Positions 26,123 to 36,077 of a stretch of 64,000 nt of DNA are shown here, one piece after another. The DNA is taken from contig URYL01000004.1 in the NCBI GenBank assembly GCA_900552075.1, positions 1 through 64,000 of the forward strand, read 5' to 3'. The position numbers and the translations under genes are program-made. Below the pieces are notes generated by a model. The model made no database searches. It was not told the DNA's origin and was given only the letters and a program-made list of their open reading frames with translations. Each line of letters begins with the position of its first letter. Positions within the stretch are counted from its first letter, which is position 1. This DNA comes from an uncultured Bacteroides sp. (GTDB lineage: Bacteria > Bacteroidota > Bacteroidia > Bacteroidales > Bacteroidaceae).

Positions 26123-27661
26123 ATGCTAGTTAAACTCTTCGGCGCTGCGGTGCAAGGTATTGACGCTACGATTGTTACCATTGAAGTAAACTGCTCCCGC
26201 GGTATTAAGTTTTATTTGGTGGGTCTTCCAGACTCAGCAGTGAAAGAAAGCCACGAACGAATTGTCTCAGCCCTACAGGTAAACGGATATAAATTCCCGA
26301 CCCGACAGATTGTGGTCAACATGGCACCGGCAGACATCCGGAAAGAGGGTGCCTCTTACGACCTGCCGCTGGCCATTGGAATCCTGGCTGCCAACGAAAC
26401 CATCTCCGCAGAACACCTGGCAGATTACCTGATTATTGGGGAGCTGAGTCTGGACGGAGGCTTACAACCGATTAAAGGAGCACTACCCATCGCCATTGCT
26501 GCCCGGCAACAAGGATTTAAGGGAATCATACTTCCGCAACAAAATGCATCGGAGGCCGCTGTTGTAAACAATCTAGATGTATACGGTGTGGAGAATATCA
26601 CAGAAGTCATCAACTTCCTGAACGGAGACTGTAACCTGAAACCCACGATAGTTCACACACGCGAAGAATTCTACAAACATCAATCTACTTTCCCGTTCGA
26701 CTTTGCAGAAGTAAAGGGGCAGGAAAATGTGAAACGTGCTCTCGAAGTGGCCGCAGCCGGAGGACATAACGTACTGCTCATCGGTGCTCCTGGAAGCGGA
26801 AAATCTATGATGGCCAAACGGTTGCCCAGCATCCTTCCGCCACTCTCACTGGGTGAAAGTCTGGAAACGACCAAAATACACTCCGTGGCAGGAAAACTGA
26901 AGAAAGGGTCATCTCTCATCGCCACCCGGCCGTTCCGCAGTCCACACCATACCATCTCACAAGTGGCTATGGTAGGTGGAGGAACTACACCTCAACCCGG
27001 AGAAATCAGTCTGGCTCACAACGGAGTACTGTTTCTCGATGAGCTTCCGGAATTCAGCCGAAGCGTATTGGAAGTACTCCGCCAACCACTTGAAGACCAT
27101 CGTATCACCATTTCAAGAGCAAAATACACTTTGGAATATCCAGCCAATTTCCAACTGATAGCCTCAATGAATCCATGCCCATGTGGTTATTATAACCACC
27201 CTACACGTTCCTGTGTGTGCACGCCAGGACAAGTACAGCGCTACCTGAACAAGATTTCAGGCCCTCTTCTAGACCGTATCGACATCCAAGTAGAAATTGT
27301 GCCTGTACCTTTTGAGGAAATAGCTAAAAACACACCGGGAGAAAGCAGTGCTGCCATCCGTGAACGAGTCGTTCGCGCCCGACAAATACAGGGCAAACGT
27401 TTTGCCGACCAACCTGGCATCTACAGTAACGCTCAAATGACACCGGGGCTTCTACATCGTTATGCCCAGCCGGACGCATCCGGTTTGGAACTTCTACGGA
27501 ATGCCATGCACCGACTGAACCTGTCTGCCAGAGCCTATGACCGAATTCTGAAAGTATCGCGTACCATCGCCGATTTAGAAGGCAGTGCCACCATCCGTCC
27601 GGAGCACCTGGCCGAAGCCATCAGCTACCGCAACCTGGACCGTGAAAACTGGGCCGGATAA
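26123..27661 (+). CDS. YifB/ComM family Mg-chelatase-like AAA+ ATPase
   Basis: 512 residues: N-terminal ChlI-like domain, AAA+ core with Walker A GAPGSGKSM and Walker B LFLDELPEF, and the C-terminal Mg-chelatase domain. A Cys-rich block (CPCGYYNHPTRSCVC) is typical of the family. In other bacteria ComM is a branch-migration helicase in natural transformation; its role in Bacteroidales is not known to me. It follows the lipoprotein gene by 36 nt. Confidence 0.92.
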   Translation: MLVKLFGAAVQGIDATIVTIEVNCSRGIKFYLVGLPDSAVKESHERIVSALQVNGYKFPTRQIVVNMAPADIRKEGASYDLPLAIGILAANETISAEHLADYLIIGELSLDGGLQPIKGALPIAIAARQQGFKGIILPQQNASEAAVVNNLDVYGVENITEVINFLNGDCNLKPTIVHTREEFYKHQSTFPFDFAEVKGQENVKRALEVAAAGGHNVLLIGAPGSGKSMMAKRLPSILPPLSLGESLETTKIHSVAGKLKKGSSLIATRPFRSPHHTISQVAMVGGGTTPQPGEISLAHNGVLFLDELPEFSRSVLEVLRQPLEDHRITISRAKYTLEYPANFQLIASMNPCPCGYYNHPTRSCVCTPGQVQRYLNKISGPLLDRIDIQVEIVPVPFEEIAKNTPGESSAAIRERVVRARQIQGKRFADQPGIYSNAQMTPGLLHRYAQPDASGLELLRNAMHRLNLSARAYDRILKVSRTIADLEGSATIRPEHLAEAISYRNLDRENWAG

Positions 27662-27853
27662 ATCTCCACCAACTTCATTTCCTTCTCCACCTTCTAAAAA
27701 GGGCACCTGACAGAATAACCGTCCTAATCCTTATCAGCACCTTCTTTACCAAGGAACATCTTCCCCGTACATAAAAACACAAACCACGGTTTTCCGTGTT
27801 TTTCCCTTTTGTCAAACCCGCTATCTTTGGCAGATATGCAAATATCATAGCGA

Positions 27854-28264
27854 ATGAAATCGGGCCACATCCAACGATACAAAACTGCTTTAGCACATTT
27901 AAGAAAACTGTCCGACCTGAGACTTAGAAAACCCCTGCTTGTTCACACTATTACAGGCAACCTGCGTGTGTTATGTCCAAACGACATCGGCTACTTCCGA
28001 TATAATTCTACCAAAAAAAGTTGGGAAATGGCACTGAGAGACGGCTCGTTCGTACGCCTCAGAGGAAACCTGCGTGCCGAAAACTTATGTAATTACAATG
28101 AGACCTTTGTCCAAATCCACCAATCATACGTAGTAAACCTGCACTATCTACAAAAAATTCAAAACCGACACTGCCTGCTGTCAGCTCCCTTTCATTCCAT
28201 AGAAGAACTGCAAGTCTCACTAAAGTACAAGAAAAAGCTGCTATCACGGTTCCAATCATTTTAA
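27854..28264 (+). CDS. Orphan LytTR-domain DNA-binding protein
   Basis: 136 residues, almost all one LytTR domain (about 30-132): LVHTITGNLRVLCPNDIGYF, FVQIHQSYVVNLHYLQKI. There is no receiver domain and no neighbouring LytS-type kinase. Single-domain LytTR proteins can act as simple transcription factors. A TATCTTTG box at 27822-27829 gives a promoter close to the start. It lies just upstream of a NarL-type two-component pair of a different class, so a link is possible but unproven. Confidence 0.8.
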   Translation: MKSGHIQRYKTALAHLRKLSDLRLRKPLLVHTITGNLRVLCPNDIGYFRYNSTKKSWEMALRDGSFVRLRGNLRAENLCNYNETFVQIHQSYVVNLHYLQKIQNRHCLLSAPFHSIEELQVSLKYKKKLLSRFQSF

Positions 28265-28385
28265 CCTTCCAGAGTTTTCTTTACTCCATTTCAAACACTT
28301 CTCCTCAACTTTGTCTATTTTTCATTGGTAATTTGTATATTTCAACAAAAAAAGTTATTTTAGAAAAATTACCAACACACGCCCC

Positions 28386-30314
28386 ATGAAAAAGACACTT
28401 TTTTTATTCCTGATTCTACTAGAAATCACTGCGTCCCTGCACGCACAAGCGGAAACAGTTACCATCGACAGCCTGAAACAGGAGATCCAATCGGCTGAAA
28501 AACGACAGGCCTCACGAGAAAAACTCACGGAACTATACCAATCATTAGGTGCTGAATATGAGACCCTAAATCACGATTCATCCTACCGGTACATCCAGAA
28601 AGGACTTGCCCTCTATCCGCGCCCCGCTTTTGAAGAAGAAGGCTACCTACAGCTGGTCAACTCCTTAGCCAATTACTGGTTCATGGAAGGAAACATGGAG
28701 CAAGCCAAAGAAACGTTCAAAACTGTCGCCACACACGCCCGCAAGCTCAAAAAAAGAGCATACGACCTGGAAGGAGTAGTGGAATCTTCCATCGGCGTCT
28801 GCTACCGCAAACTGGGGATGTTCGATTCTGCCGTATATCATTACAACCGTGCGATTGATTTCTGCAAGAAAGCTGAGAAACCAGAAGATGTATCGTCCAC
28901 GTACTACAACATCGGAGTGCTCTACCACCTTCACAAACGCTATGAAGAGGCCTTGACACAAGGCCAACTTTCAGCAGAATATGCCCAAAAAGCCGATGAC
29001 AAACTCATGGAACTCTATGCCAACAGCCTCATCGGGGCGAGTTACAGCAAATTGGGAAAATATTCGGAAGCATGTCATATCCTTAAAGGAAACATCCGCA
29101 AAGCCTTGGACATCGAACAGCCTTTGCTGGCTATGGGCTCTCTTTGCCCTTTGCTCAGTACCTATCAGTTATGGAACAAGAAAGATTCAGTTCGGATAGT
29201 TTTACGAAAAGGAGAAGAGCTTATCCGACAGATTCCACAGAACAGTCCAACTGCCCTTGAGTTCTACAGCATACAAGCCAGCCTTTACCAATGGATAGGA
29301 GAATACCAAAAAAGCCTCCAGATACTGACTGGCAACCCACTGATTCAAACACAGGTACCCTATGACAAATACCACACCCTTTTGGCCCGTAATTATGAAG
29401 GAATGGGCGATTACCAGAAGGCATATAAGCACCTGCAGGATGTGTGCGTGTACCAAGACTCGATTTTTAACGGGAAAATCAAGGATGAACTGTCGGAGTT
29501 GAATGAAAAACTCCGGGTCAGTGACAAAGAATTGAAAATAGCCCGCCTAGAAAAAGAACAGGCACAAGAAAAAGAAATCCGCCTGCGAAACACCGTCTAT
29601 TTCAGCAGCATCATTCTTCTATTGCTAGTAGCCATCTCCATTCTTCTCTATAAAAGAAGACTACAAAAAAAGGAAACCGAGCTGATTGCCGCCCGACAGT
29701 ACATCGAAGGACTGGAAAACGAGCGCAAGAGATTGGCCAAGGAGTTGCACGACGGGGTATGTAACGACCTGCTGGGAGCCATCCTGCAGATACAACAGCA
29801 AATCTCACCTGAGGCACTGAAAACATCAACCCTCCACACTCTGGAAGAAATACGAAGTGGGGTACGAGACATCTCACATGAACTGATGCCCCCTAATTTC
29901 CAATTTACAAATTTGAACGAAATGCTGGCCGATTATTTTGCCAAGATGCAAGAGGTTTCAGGAGTTATCATACACTATGTACCTAGACTGCAAACAGAAT
30001 GGGCATGTATCCCAGAACACATCGGATACGAAATCTACCGTATCATGCAAGAAACAACCGGTAACATTCTGAAACATGCCCACGCAAACCTCATCCATAT
30101 TGAACTAAACGAGCACGACGGAGAGCTGGCTATCAACGTACAACATAACGGACAATGGAATCAGCAAACAGAAACCTCCAAGGGAATCGGCCTACGTACC
30201 ATCCATGACCGACTGAAAACCATTGGAGGAAACTACGAGCTGGAAACCAAAGACGGAGAAATAAGCATGCACATACACGTGTATCTCTACGGGAAAAATC
30301 ACGGTTTTCAGTGA
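28386..30314 (+). CDS. TPR sensor histidine kinase (HisKA_3 type)
   Basis: 642 residues. A signal sequence (about 1-20) leads into a periplasmic tetratricopeptide region (about 45-385), one transmembrane helix (about 401-420), a coiled coil and a HisKA_3 domain with the phospho-acceptor His in LAKELHDGVCNDLLG. The ATPase domain keeps the N box (QETTGNILKHAHA) and G2 box (SKGIGLRTI), but G1 reads QHNGQW where DNG is expected. It should sense a signal through the TPRs and pair with the regulator 50 nt downstream. Confidence 0.88.
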   Translation: MKKTLFLFLILLEITASLHAQAETVTIDSLKQEIQSAEKRQASREKLTELYQSLGAEYETLNHDSSYRYIQKGLALYPRPAFEEEGYLQLVNSLANYWFMEGNMEQAKETFKTVATHARKLKKRAYDLEGVVESSIGVCYRKLGMFDSAVYHYNRAIDFCKKAEKPEDVSSTYYNIGVLYHLHKRYEEALTQGQLSAEYAQKADDKLMELYANSLIGASYSKLGKYSEACHILKGNIRKALDIEQPLLAMGSLCPLLSTYQLWNKKDSVRIVLRKGEELIRQIPQNSPTALEFYSIQASLYQWIGEYQKSLQILTGNPLIQTQVPYDKYHTLLARNYEGMGDYQKAYKHLQDVCVYQDSIFNGKIKDELSELNEKLRVSDKELKIARLEKEQAQEKEIRLRNTVYFSSIILLLLVAISILLYKRRLQKKETELIAARQYIEGLENERKRLAKELHDGVCNDLLGAILQIQQQISPEALKTSTLHTLEEIRSGVRDISHELMPPNFQFTNLNEMLADYFAKMQEVSGVIIHYVPRLQTEWACIPEHIGYEIYRIMQETTGNILKHAHANLIHIELNEHDGELAINVQHNGQWNQQTETSKGIGLRTIHDRLKTIGGNYELETKDGEISMHIHVYLYGKNHGFQ

Positions 30315-30364
30315 GATTCTTTTCAATGAATATTTTTTTCTTTGCAGTATAAAAAACACTCCGC

Positions 30365-31012
30365 ATGACAAACTCAAGAGCACATATACTATTAGTCGAC
30401 GACCACACCCTGATACTGCAAGGCATCCGACATGTCATCACCCAAATGCCAGAAATTGACAAGGTATACACTGCTTCTTCGGGTGCAGAAGCTCTACTCC
30501 TGATACACACACAACCTTTCGACCTGTATGTGCTCGACGTGGAACTACCCGACGCCAACGGATTCGACCTGATAGAGCAAATTCGGCAAAAACATCCGGA
30601 GGCCCGCATCCTAATCAATACCATGCACGAAGAAATCTGGATATTGAAAAGACTTACCCAAACACCCATCAGTGGGGCCATACTCAAGTCAGCCAACATC
30701 CACGAGCTAACTTTAGCCATTCAAAATATCCTGAAAGGCAAGCAATACTTCTGTAAGCGATTCCGAACAATCCTGAACCGCCTACACGCTGACGAACAAC
30801 TCAAAGAACAGCTCACACTAAGAGAAATGGAAGTACTGCAAGCCATTGCCCAAGGATACAGTACCCGAGAAATCGCCGACCTACTCCATGTATCAATCAA
30901 CACCATCGAGTCACACCGAAAAAGCCTTATGAGCAAACTGGGAGCCAAAAATGCCGTCGATCTTGTCCTTAAAGCCATTCATCTAGGTATCATCCCCTTA
31001 GAGCACAAATGA
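30365..31012 (+). CDS. NarL/FixJ-family response regulator
   Basis: 215 residues: receiver domain with the acidic pair in LLVDDH, phospho-Asp in LYVLDVELPDANG, and the C-terminal LuxR-type HTH (LTLREMEVLQAIAQGYSTRE, then IADLLHVSINTIESHRKSLM). It is the partner of the TPR histidine kinase just upstream. Regulated genes cannot be read from the sequence. Confidence 0.94.
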   Translation: MTNSRAHILLVDDHTLILQGIRHVITQMPEIDKVYTASSGAEALLLIHTQPFDLYVLDVELPDANGFDLIEQIRQKHPEARILINTMHEEIWILKRLTQTPISGAILKSANIHELTLAIQNILKGKQYFCKRFRTILNRLHADEQLKEQLTLREMEVLQAIAQGYSTREIADLLHVSINTIESHRKSLMSKLGAKNAVDLVLKAIHLGIIPLEHK

Positions 31013-31112
31013 TTTCTTATAAAAAAACTGCCGTTTATGAAGGCAGGTGTACATTTTTCGTTATATTTGAGGACGTAAAGAAATCTTTGTATCACCTTAA
31101 AATACACGAACT

Positions 31113-31589
31113 ATGAGTCTGGAAAAAACATTAGTCATTCTCAAGCCCAGTGCCGTGCAGCGCGGGCTTATCGGAGAAATCACCCATCGGTTTGAACGGA
31201 AAGGCCTGCGTCTGGCAGGCATGAAAATGATGCAGCTCACGGAAGACCTGCTCAACGAACATTATGCCCATCTGGCAGGAAAACCTTTCTTTCCCCGCGT
31301 GAAAGCCTCTATGATGGCGTGTCCCGTTATTGTATGCTGCTATGAGGGAGTCGATGCCATTCAAGTGGTACGCTCCATGACTGGAGCCACCAACGGACGG
31401 GTAGCCGTGCCGGGCACCATCCGCGGAGATTACTGCGTCAGTTCGCAAGAGAACATCGTCCACACCTCCGATTCACCCAAAACAGCCGCCGAGGAAATTG
31501 CCCGTTTCTTCAAACCCGAAGAGCTGTTTGATTACGAAAAGGCCATCATCGACTTCGTCTATTATTCGGAAGAATATAAGCTCACCTAA
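31113..31589 (+). CDS. ndk: Nucleoside diphosphate kinase
   Basis: 158 residues. The start EKTLVILKPSAVQRGLIGEI and the active-site region ENIVHTSDSPKTAAEEIARF are clear; the phosphate-carrying His is in VHTSDS, where most family members have HGSDS. It balances nucleoside triphosphate pools. TATATTTG at 31062-31069 may be its -7 box; a bidirectional terminator follows. Confidence 0.95.
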   Translation: MSLEKTLVILKPSAVQRGLIGEITHRFERKGLRLAGMKMMQLTEDLLNEHYAHLAGKPFFPRVKASMMACPVIVCCYEGVDAIQVVRSMTGATNGRVAVPGTIRGDYCVSSQENIVHTSDSPKTAAEEIARFFKPEELFDYEKAIIDFVYYSEEYKLT

Positions 31590-31600
31590 GAAACGCGGCG

Positions 31601-31642
31601 CAATAAAAAAACGTGACGGCAATGCTGTCACGTTTTTTATTG
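31601..31642. terminator. Bidirectional terminator between ndk and the SIS gene
   Basis: An A-run and ACGTGAC pair with GTCACGT and a T-run across a 9-nt loop; the arms extend to CAATAAAAAA/TTTTTTATTG. It serves both convergent transcripts. Confidence 0.88.
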
Positions 31643-31657
31643 TATGAATCTTCTGCT

Positions 31658-32260
31658 TTACTTACTCAAAGCACGGGAACGCTCTCCCAAATAACCTCCA
31701 TGATGTCGCTTACTGTACTCCTCGATAGTAAAGCCCGTCTTACGCATTGTTTCCACTACCAGAATATCTCCTATCACAGTCATGACTGTAGTCGAAGTGG
31801 TAGGCGTCATTCCCAACAGACATACCTCATCGGGATGCCCTGTAGCCAAACAAATATCGGCCGCCTCAGCCAGAGGGCTGTCTGGGTTTCCCGTAATCAC
31901 AATTTTCTTCAATGTAGGATCCAACCGCGCTGCCAACTCCGTAAGTTCCACAATCTCACGAGTTTTTCCTGAATTAGAAATCAACAGCAACAAATCGTTC
32001 TTCTGTAAGATTCCCAAGTCACCATGTTGTGCCTCACTCGGATGCAAAAACACAGCTGGAATACCAGTAGAACAAAAGGTAGTAGCTATGTTCATGGCAA
32101 TCTGTCCTGCTTTTCCCATTCCACTTGTCACCAGCTTTCCCCCCTTTTCATGCACCTGTTCCACAATCAACTGCACTGCCTTTTCATATCCGTCGGTTAC
32201 TGGGATATTCAATACAGCCTGAGCCTCACGCTGTAACAATTCTTTAATTGATGAATTCAT
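31658..32260 (-). CDS. SIS-domain phosphosugar isomerase (D-arabinose-5-phosphate isomerase-like)
   Basis: 200 residues, one SIS domain: GGKLVTSGMGKAGQIAMNIA, FLHPSEAQHGDLGIL and LLISNSGKTREIVEL. This matches KdsD/GutQ-type arabinose-5-phosphate isomerases but without the usual CBS pair, a single-domain form known in Bacteroides. It would supply the Kdo branch of lipid A core synthesis. It lies 24 nt behind the LOG-family gene on the same strand. Confidence 0.82.
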   Translation of the reverse strand: MNSSIKELLQREAQAVLNIPVTDGYEKAVQLIVEQVHEKGGKLVTSGMGKAGQIAMNIATTFCSTGIPAVFLHPSEAQHGDLGILQKNDLLLLISNSGKTREIVELTELAARLDPTLKKIVITGNPDSPLAEAADICLATGHPDEVCLLGMTPTTSTTVMTVIGDILVVETMRKTGFTIEEYSKRHHGGYLGERSRALSK

Positions 32261-32284
32261 ATAGAGTATGATTAAATAATAGTT

Positions 32285-32818
32285 TTATTCCAACAAACGA
32301 GTCAACTCATCGAATGTATTGGCCACCTTAAAATAATTTTTCAAGGGACAATGAGTAAAATGCTGTGCTTCCAATCGTTCCATAAAGGCCAGCATATCAT
32401 TCCAGAAGCCATCCACATTATAAAAAATCACCCGCTTGTCATGATAGCCAATACTGCACGAAGCCATTACATGAAACACCTCGTCCAGCGTACCTATCCC
32501 GCCGGGTAAAGCCACCATAACCTCTGCTTCCTGTACCATAATATCCTTCCGGTCACTTAAATTCACCGAATGAAACGTCACGTCGAGTAAGTCACTCACT
32601 CTCCCATGCTCTTCCAGTTTGGTAGGTACCACCCCCATAATCATGGCTCCGTTTTCTTTCGCACTTTCCGCCAAGACTTCCATCAGCCCCGTATTGGATC
32701 CTCCGTAAACAAGCCATTTACGATGCTGCCCCAACCATTTTCCCAGCTCCTTTGCTTTCTCCATAAACACAGGTGCAATGGCATCCGAAGCAGAACAAAA
32801 CACTGCAATTTTATTCAT
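32285..32818 (-). CDS. LOG family protein (TIGR00730, cytokinin riboside phosphate phosphoribohydrolase-like)
   Basis: 177 residues, Rossmann fold. The family motif PGGIGTLDEVF and the nucleotide-binding VYGGSNTGLMEVLAE are both present. Members hydrolyse nucleoside 5'-monophosphates to base and ribose 5-phosphate; in bacteria without cytokinins this is probably nucleotide salvage. It forms a pair with the SIS isomerase gene. Confidence 0.88.
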   Translation of the reverse strand: MNKIAVFCSASDAIAPVFMEKAKELGKWLGQHRKWLVYGGSNTGLMEVLAESAKENGAMIMGVVPTKLEEHGRVSDLLDVTFHSVNLSDRKDIMVQEAEVMVALPGGIGTLDEVFHVMASCSIGYHDKRVIFYNVDGFWNDMLAFMERLEAQHFTHCPLKNYFKVANTFDELTRLLE

Positions 32819-32922
32819 ATATTAGTTTTAAATATCTGTTGATGCAAATATCTACATTTTTTGAAGAAAGGCAATAAGTATTTATTGTAAATTTGCGGCG
32901 AAACTGAAATTACGCTCTGATT

Positions 32923-34146
32923 ATGGCCTATTCAACTTTTACCCTTCCCAACGGACTGCGAATTATCCACACCACAAGCCCTACAAATGTGGCATATTGT
33001 GGCTTTGCCATCGACACAGGTACGCGCGATGAACTACCGCAGGAACAAGGAATGGCCCATTTTGTAGAGCACTTGATTTTCAAAGGAACCCGGAAACGAA
33101 AGGCATGGCATATTTTGAACCGCATGGAAAATGTGGGAGGAGACTTGAATGCGTATACAAACAAAGAAGAAACCGTCATCTACAGTGCCTTTCTGAAAGA
33201 GCATTTCAACCGGGCGGCAGAACTGCTGGCTGACATCGTATTTCACAGCCTATTTCCTTCAAATGAGATAGAAAAAGAAGTGGAAGTTATCATTGATGAG
33301 ATACAAAGCTACGAAGACAGTCCCGCAGAACTTATTTTTGACGATTTTGAAGAATTAATCTTTCCCGACCATCCGTTGGGACGGAACATTCTTGGCAACC
33401 CTGAACTGCTCCGACAGTTTACAAGTAAAGATGCACAGCATTTCGTACACAGACACTACCAGCCGCAAAATATGATATTCTTTGTACAAGGTGATATTCC
33501 CTTCTCCAAGATTATCCGTACATTGGAAAAGGCAACAGCAGATATTATCCCCTTCAACGAAGAAAAACAGCTGCGTGTACAACCTGCTGCCTACCAACCC
33601 CGTCAATTGACACTTCACAAAGACACCCATCAGGCACACGTCATGATAGGAGGAAGGGGCTATCACGCCTACGACGAACGACGCACAGGACTTTACCTCC
33701 TCAACAACATTCTGGGAGGCCCCGGTATGAACAGCCGACTCAACGTTTCCTTGCGCGAAAAAAAAGGCCTAGTCTACAATGTGGAATCGAACCTCACTTC
33801 CTACACCGACACCGGAACGTTCTGCATCTACTTTGGCTGTGACCCACACGATACGGACCACTGCATTTCGCTGGTACATAAAGAACTCAAAAAAATTCGT
33901 GACCAGAAACTGACAAGCTTACAGCTTCATGCAGCCAAGAAACAGATTATCGGACAAATAGGAGTGGCAGGCGATAACTTCGAAAACAATGCGCTCAATA
34001 TGGGAAAATGTTTTCTTCACTATCAAACATACGAAGAAAAAGAGGAAGTTTTCCGGCGACTTGAAGAACTTACCTCCTCACAATTACTTGACATAGCCAA
34101 TGAAGTATTAGCCGAAAACTACTTATCCACGCTAATCTATCAGTAA
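32923..34146 (+). CDS. M16 family zinc peptidase
   Basis: 407 residues, the half-size (about 45 kDa) M16B form. The zinc site is the inverted motif HFVEH in GMAHFVEHLIFKGT, with the distant Glu in EVEVIIDEIQSYEDSP. The second half (LLNNILGGPGMNSRLNVSLR) is the usual inactive-like domain. The protein has no signal peptide. TAAATTTG at 32888-32895 is a possible -7 box. Confidence 0.93.
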   Translation: MAYSTFTLPNGLRIIHTTSPTNVAYCGFAIDTGTRDELPQEQGMAHFVEHLIFKGTRKRKAWHILNRMENVGGDLNAYTNKEETVIYSAFLKEHFNRAAELLADIVFHSLFPSNEIEKEVEVIIDEIQSYEDSPAELIFDDFEELIFPDHPLGRNILGNPELLRQFTSKDAQHFVHRHYQPQNMIFFVQGDIPFSKIIRTLEKATADIIPFNEEKQLRVQPAAYQPRQLTLHKDTHQAHVMIGGRGYHAYDERRTGLYLLNNILGGPGMNSRLNVSLREKKGLVYNVESNLTSYTDTGTFCIYFGCDPHDTDHCISLVHKELKKIRDQKLTSLQLHAAKKQIIGQIGVAGDNFENNALNMGKCFLHYQTYEEKEEVFRRLEELTSSQLLDIANEVLAENYLSTLIYQ

Positions 34147-34273
34147 ATTAAAGCCTAAATAGTATATTTTTTCTACCATATAGTAACATGATACTAATAC
34201 ATACTCTCAAAACCCGTTTTTTGTCTTTTCATACATTTTCAAAACTTCCTATTTTCGAGGAAAAATAGGAACG

Positions 34274-34609
34274 ATGAAAAAGAATGAAATAATTAAAGAA
34301 AGACTGGCAGAATGGATGAGACAAAAAGGATTTCTAAATTCCCGCATTACCATTATACAGCTCAGTAAAATCATTGGAGTAAACAGAACCTACCTTTCCA
34401 ATCATATCAACACTACCTATGGAGTCAATTTTAATCTTTGGATTAACCGTATGCGTATAGAAGAAGCTAAACGGCTTATCAAATTAACTCCAAAGCGTAA
34501 TCTGTCAGAGATTGCTGTACAAATCGGCTTCACTGATTTGGCACACTTCAGTAAGCAATTCAAATACCAAGAGGGGGTATCTCCGTCCGAATGGAGAAAG
34601 AATATATAA
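34274..34609 (+). CDS. Short AraC-type HTH protein
   Basis: 111 residues, nearly all one AraC DNA-binding domain with two HTH motifs (TIIQLSKIIGVNRTYLSNHI and LSEIAVQIGFTDLAHFSKQF). No sensor domain is present. It closely resembles the C-terminal part of the next gene, so the pair probably arose by duplication. It could compete with or assist the longer protein at shared sites; that is inference. Confidence 0.82.
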   Translation: MKKNEIIKERLAEWMRQKGFLNSRITIIQLSKIIGVNRTYLSNHINTTYGVNFNLWINRMRIEEAKRLIKLTPKRNLSEIAVQIGFTDLAHFSKQFKYQEGVSPSEWRKNI

Positions 34610-34949
34610 GTTACTCCCATCATTTACAGCAAAATAAGAAATAGTATATTTCTTATCATAAAAGAATCAATATATCTATACAATCTGAAAAACAGCCTCA
34701 TACCTAATCATTTTTTTAACCGGATAATCACAAATATTGTCAGAATAAATATCCTTTCCATTCCAATAGCGTAAATTGACAAATAATAATGTTTTAATTT
34801 TTTTGTCAATTTATTAAGTTTACCTTTAGAAAATTAAGAGAAACACTGTCTCTACATCAATGATTTAGAAACAAGTTCCAGCCCAAAGCAGGAAATCTCA
34901 TTTTCAGCAAGGAGACATCTATTACTTTTTTAATGAAAAACCAACAGTT
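34610..34949. other. AT-rich intergenic region between two AraC-type genes
   Basis: 340 nt without a credible gene. It holds a perfect 10-bp inverted repeat ATAAGAAATA (34634-34643)/TATTTCTTAT (34647-34656) whose centre contains AATAGTATATTT; the same 12-mer occurs at 34158-34169, upstream of the short AraC gene. These could be operator sites for the regulators. A weak promoter-like TACCTTTA lies at 34821-34828. Confidence 0.55.
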
Positions 34950-36077
34950 ATGGAAAGAATATTTTTTACTATGGAAATTATCTCCGGCATTAGCAGTTTA
35001 ATACTGGCCATCTTTCTTCATTTCTCCGAAGTTCCTAAAGGAGAAATGAGCAAGCGCAACAAACATAGCCGGATTTATGTGGAGATTGCGTATATCATCG
35101 TAGGACTTACCTCACTCGGTGTCGCATTCACCAACAACGCCTATCATGAAACATTAAAAGCCTTCTTCATCCAAAGTCTGGCTCCTATCCAGGCACTTCT
35201 GTTTCTCTGGTCTATTACTTATCCTATATATATAGGCCATAAACTAAAAGGATTTATGCAACGGCAACTCATATATACCATTCTGTTGGCTGCAGTCAAT
35301 CTGATTTATTACTTCGGCATGAATGGGCAGACAGGAACTCTGCCTTATTATCTCCTTATGAGCTGCCACCTCCTTCTACTAATTCTCTACATACGTGTGT
35401 ACCTTCGTATCTCCAAACGCTGGGTACAAGTACACCCCGAACGTGAAACCTATCTGAAGAAGCGGATACACCCAATCTTTATCGAATTGTGTATCATGTT
35501 CATGCTTTCTGTCGCAGTAAATATTTATCCTTACTTCATCAGTCAGCTGGTATTCACAGGACTATACACCGTATTCTATATCATATTCGCCTTGGAATAT
35601 CATAATTATGGCATTCGTATTGCCAACTATTCGTTCAACGAAGCAAACCAACCAGTTATAGAAGAGCAACATCCTACAGCTGAGACTGTTACTGAGGACA
35701 ATACCACATCCACCAAAAAAGGCTACAAATGGAACTATGAAAAAATAGAAGAAAAACTACAGGAATGGATATCCAACAAAGGCTATCTTCACCCCAGTCT
35801 TACCATTCAAGACATGAGTAAAGAAATAGGCATCAACCGTACCTATCTATCAAACTTCATCAATGAAACCTATCAAACCAATTTCAATGGCTGGATTAAC
35901 GGGTTACGAATTGAAGAGGCCAAACTCCGAATGCATAACAATCCAGATTTAAGTCTTGCCGAAGTGGCCGAACAAGTAGGATTTGCCGACCTTGCTCATT
36001 TTAGCAAACAATTCAAACTCAAAGAAGGCTGTTCTCCTTCTACGTGGAAAAAGAAAAGCCAAGAAACCGAGCTCTAA
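34950..36077 (+). CDS. Membrane-anchored AraC-type regulator
   Basis: 375 residues. The first about 220 carry roughly six or seven hydrophobic segments (first at 10-25), followed by a Thr/Glu-rich linker and an AraC DNA-binding domain (LTIQDMSKEIGINRTYLSNF, LAEVAEQVGFADLAHFSKQF). Multi-pass N-terminal domains joined to AraC domains are frequent in Bacteroidales and suggest sensing at the inner membrane. The ligand is unknown. Confidence 0.83.
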   Translation: MERIFFTMEIISGISSLILAIFLHFSEVPKGEMSKRNKHSRIYVEIAYIIVGLTSLGVAFTNNAYHETLKAFFIQSLAPIQALLFLWSITYPIYIGHKLKGFMQRQLIYTILLAAVNLIYYFGMNGQTGTLPYYLLMSCHLLLLILYIRVYLRISKRWVQVHPERETYLKKRIHPIFIELCIMFMLSVAVNIYPYFISQLVFTGLYTVFYIIFALEYHNYGIRIANYSFNEANQPVIEEQHPTAETVTEDNTTSTKKGYKWNYEKIEEKLQEWISNKGYLHPSLTIQDMSKEIGINRTYLSNFINETYQTNFNGWINGLRIEEAKLRMHNNPDLSLAEVAEQVGFADLAHFSKQFKLKEGCSPSTWKKKSQETEL

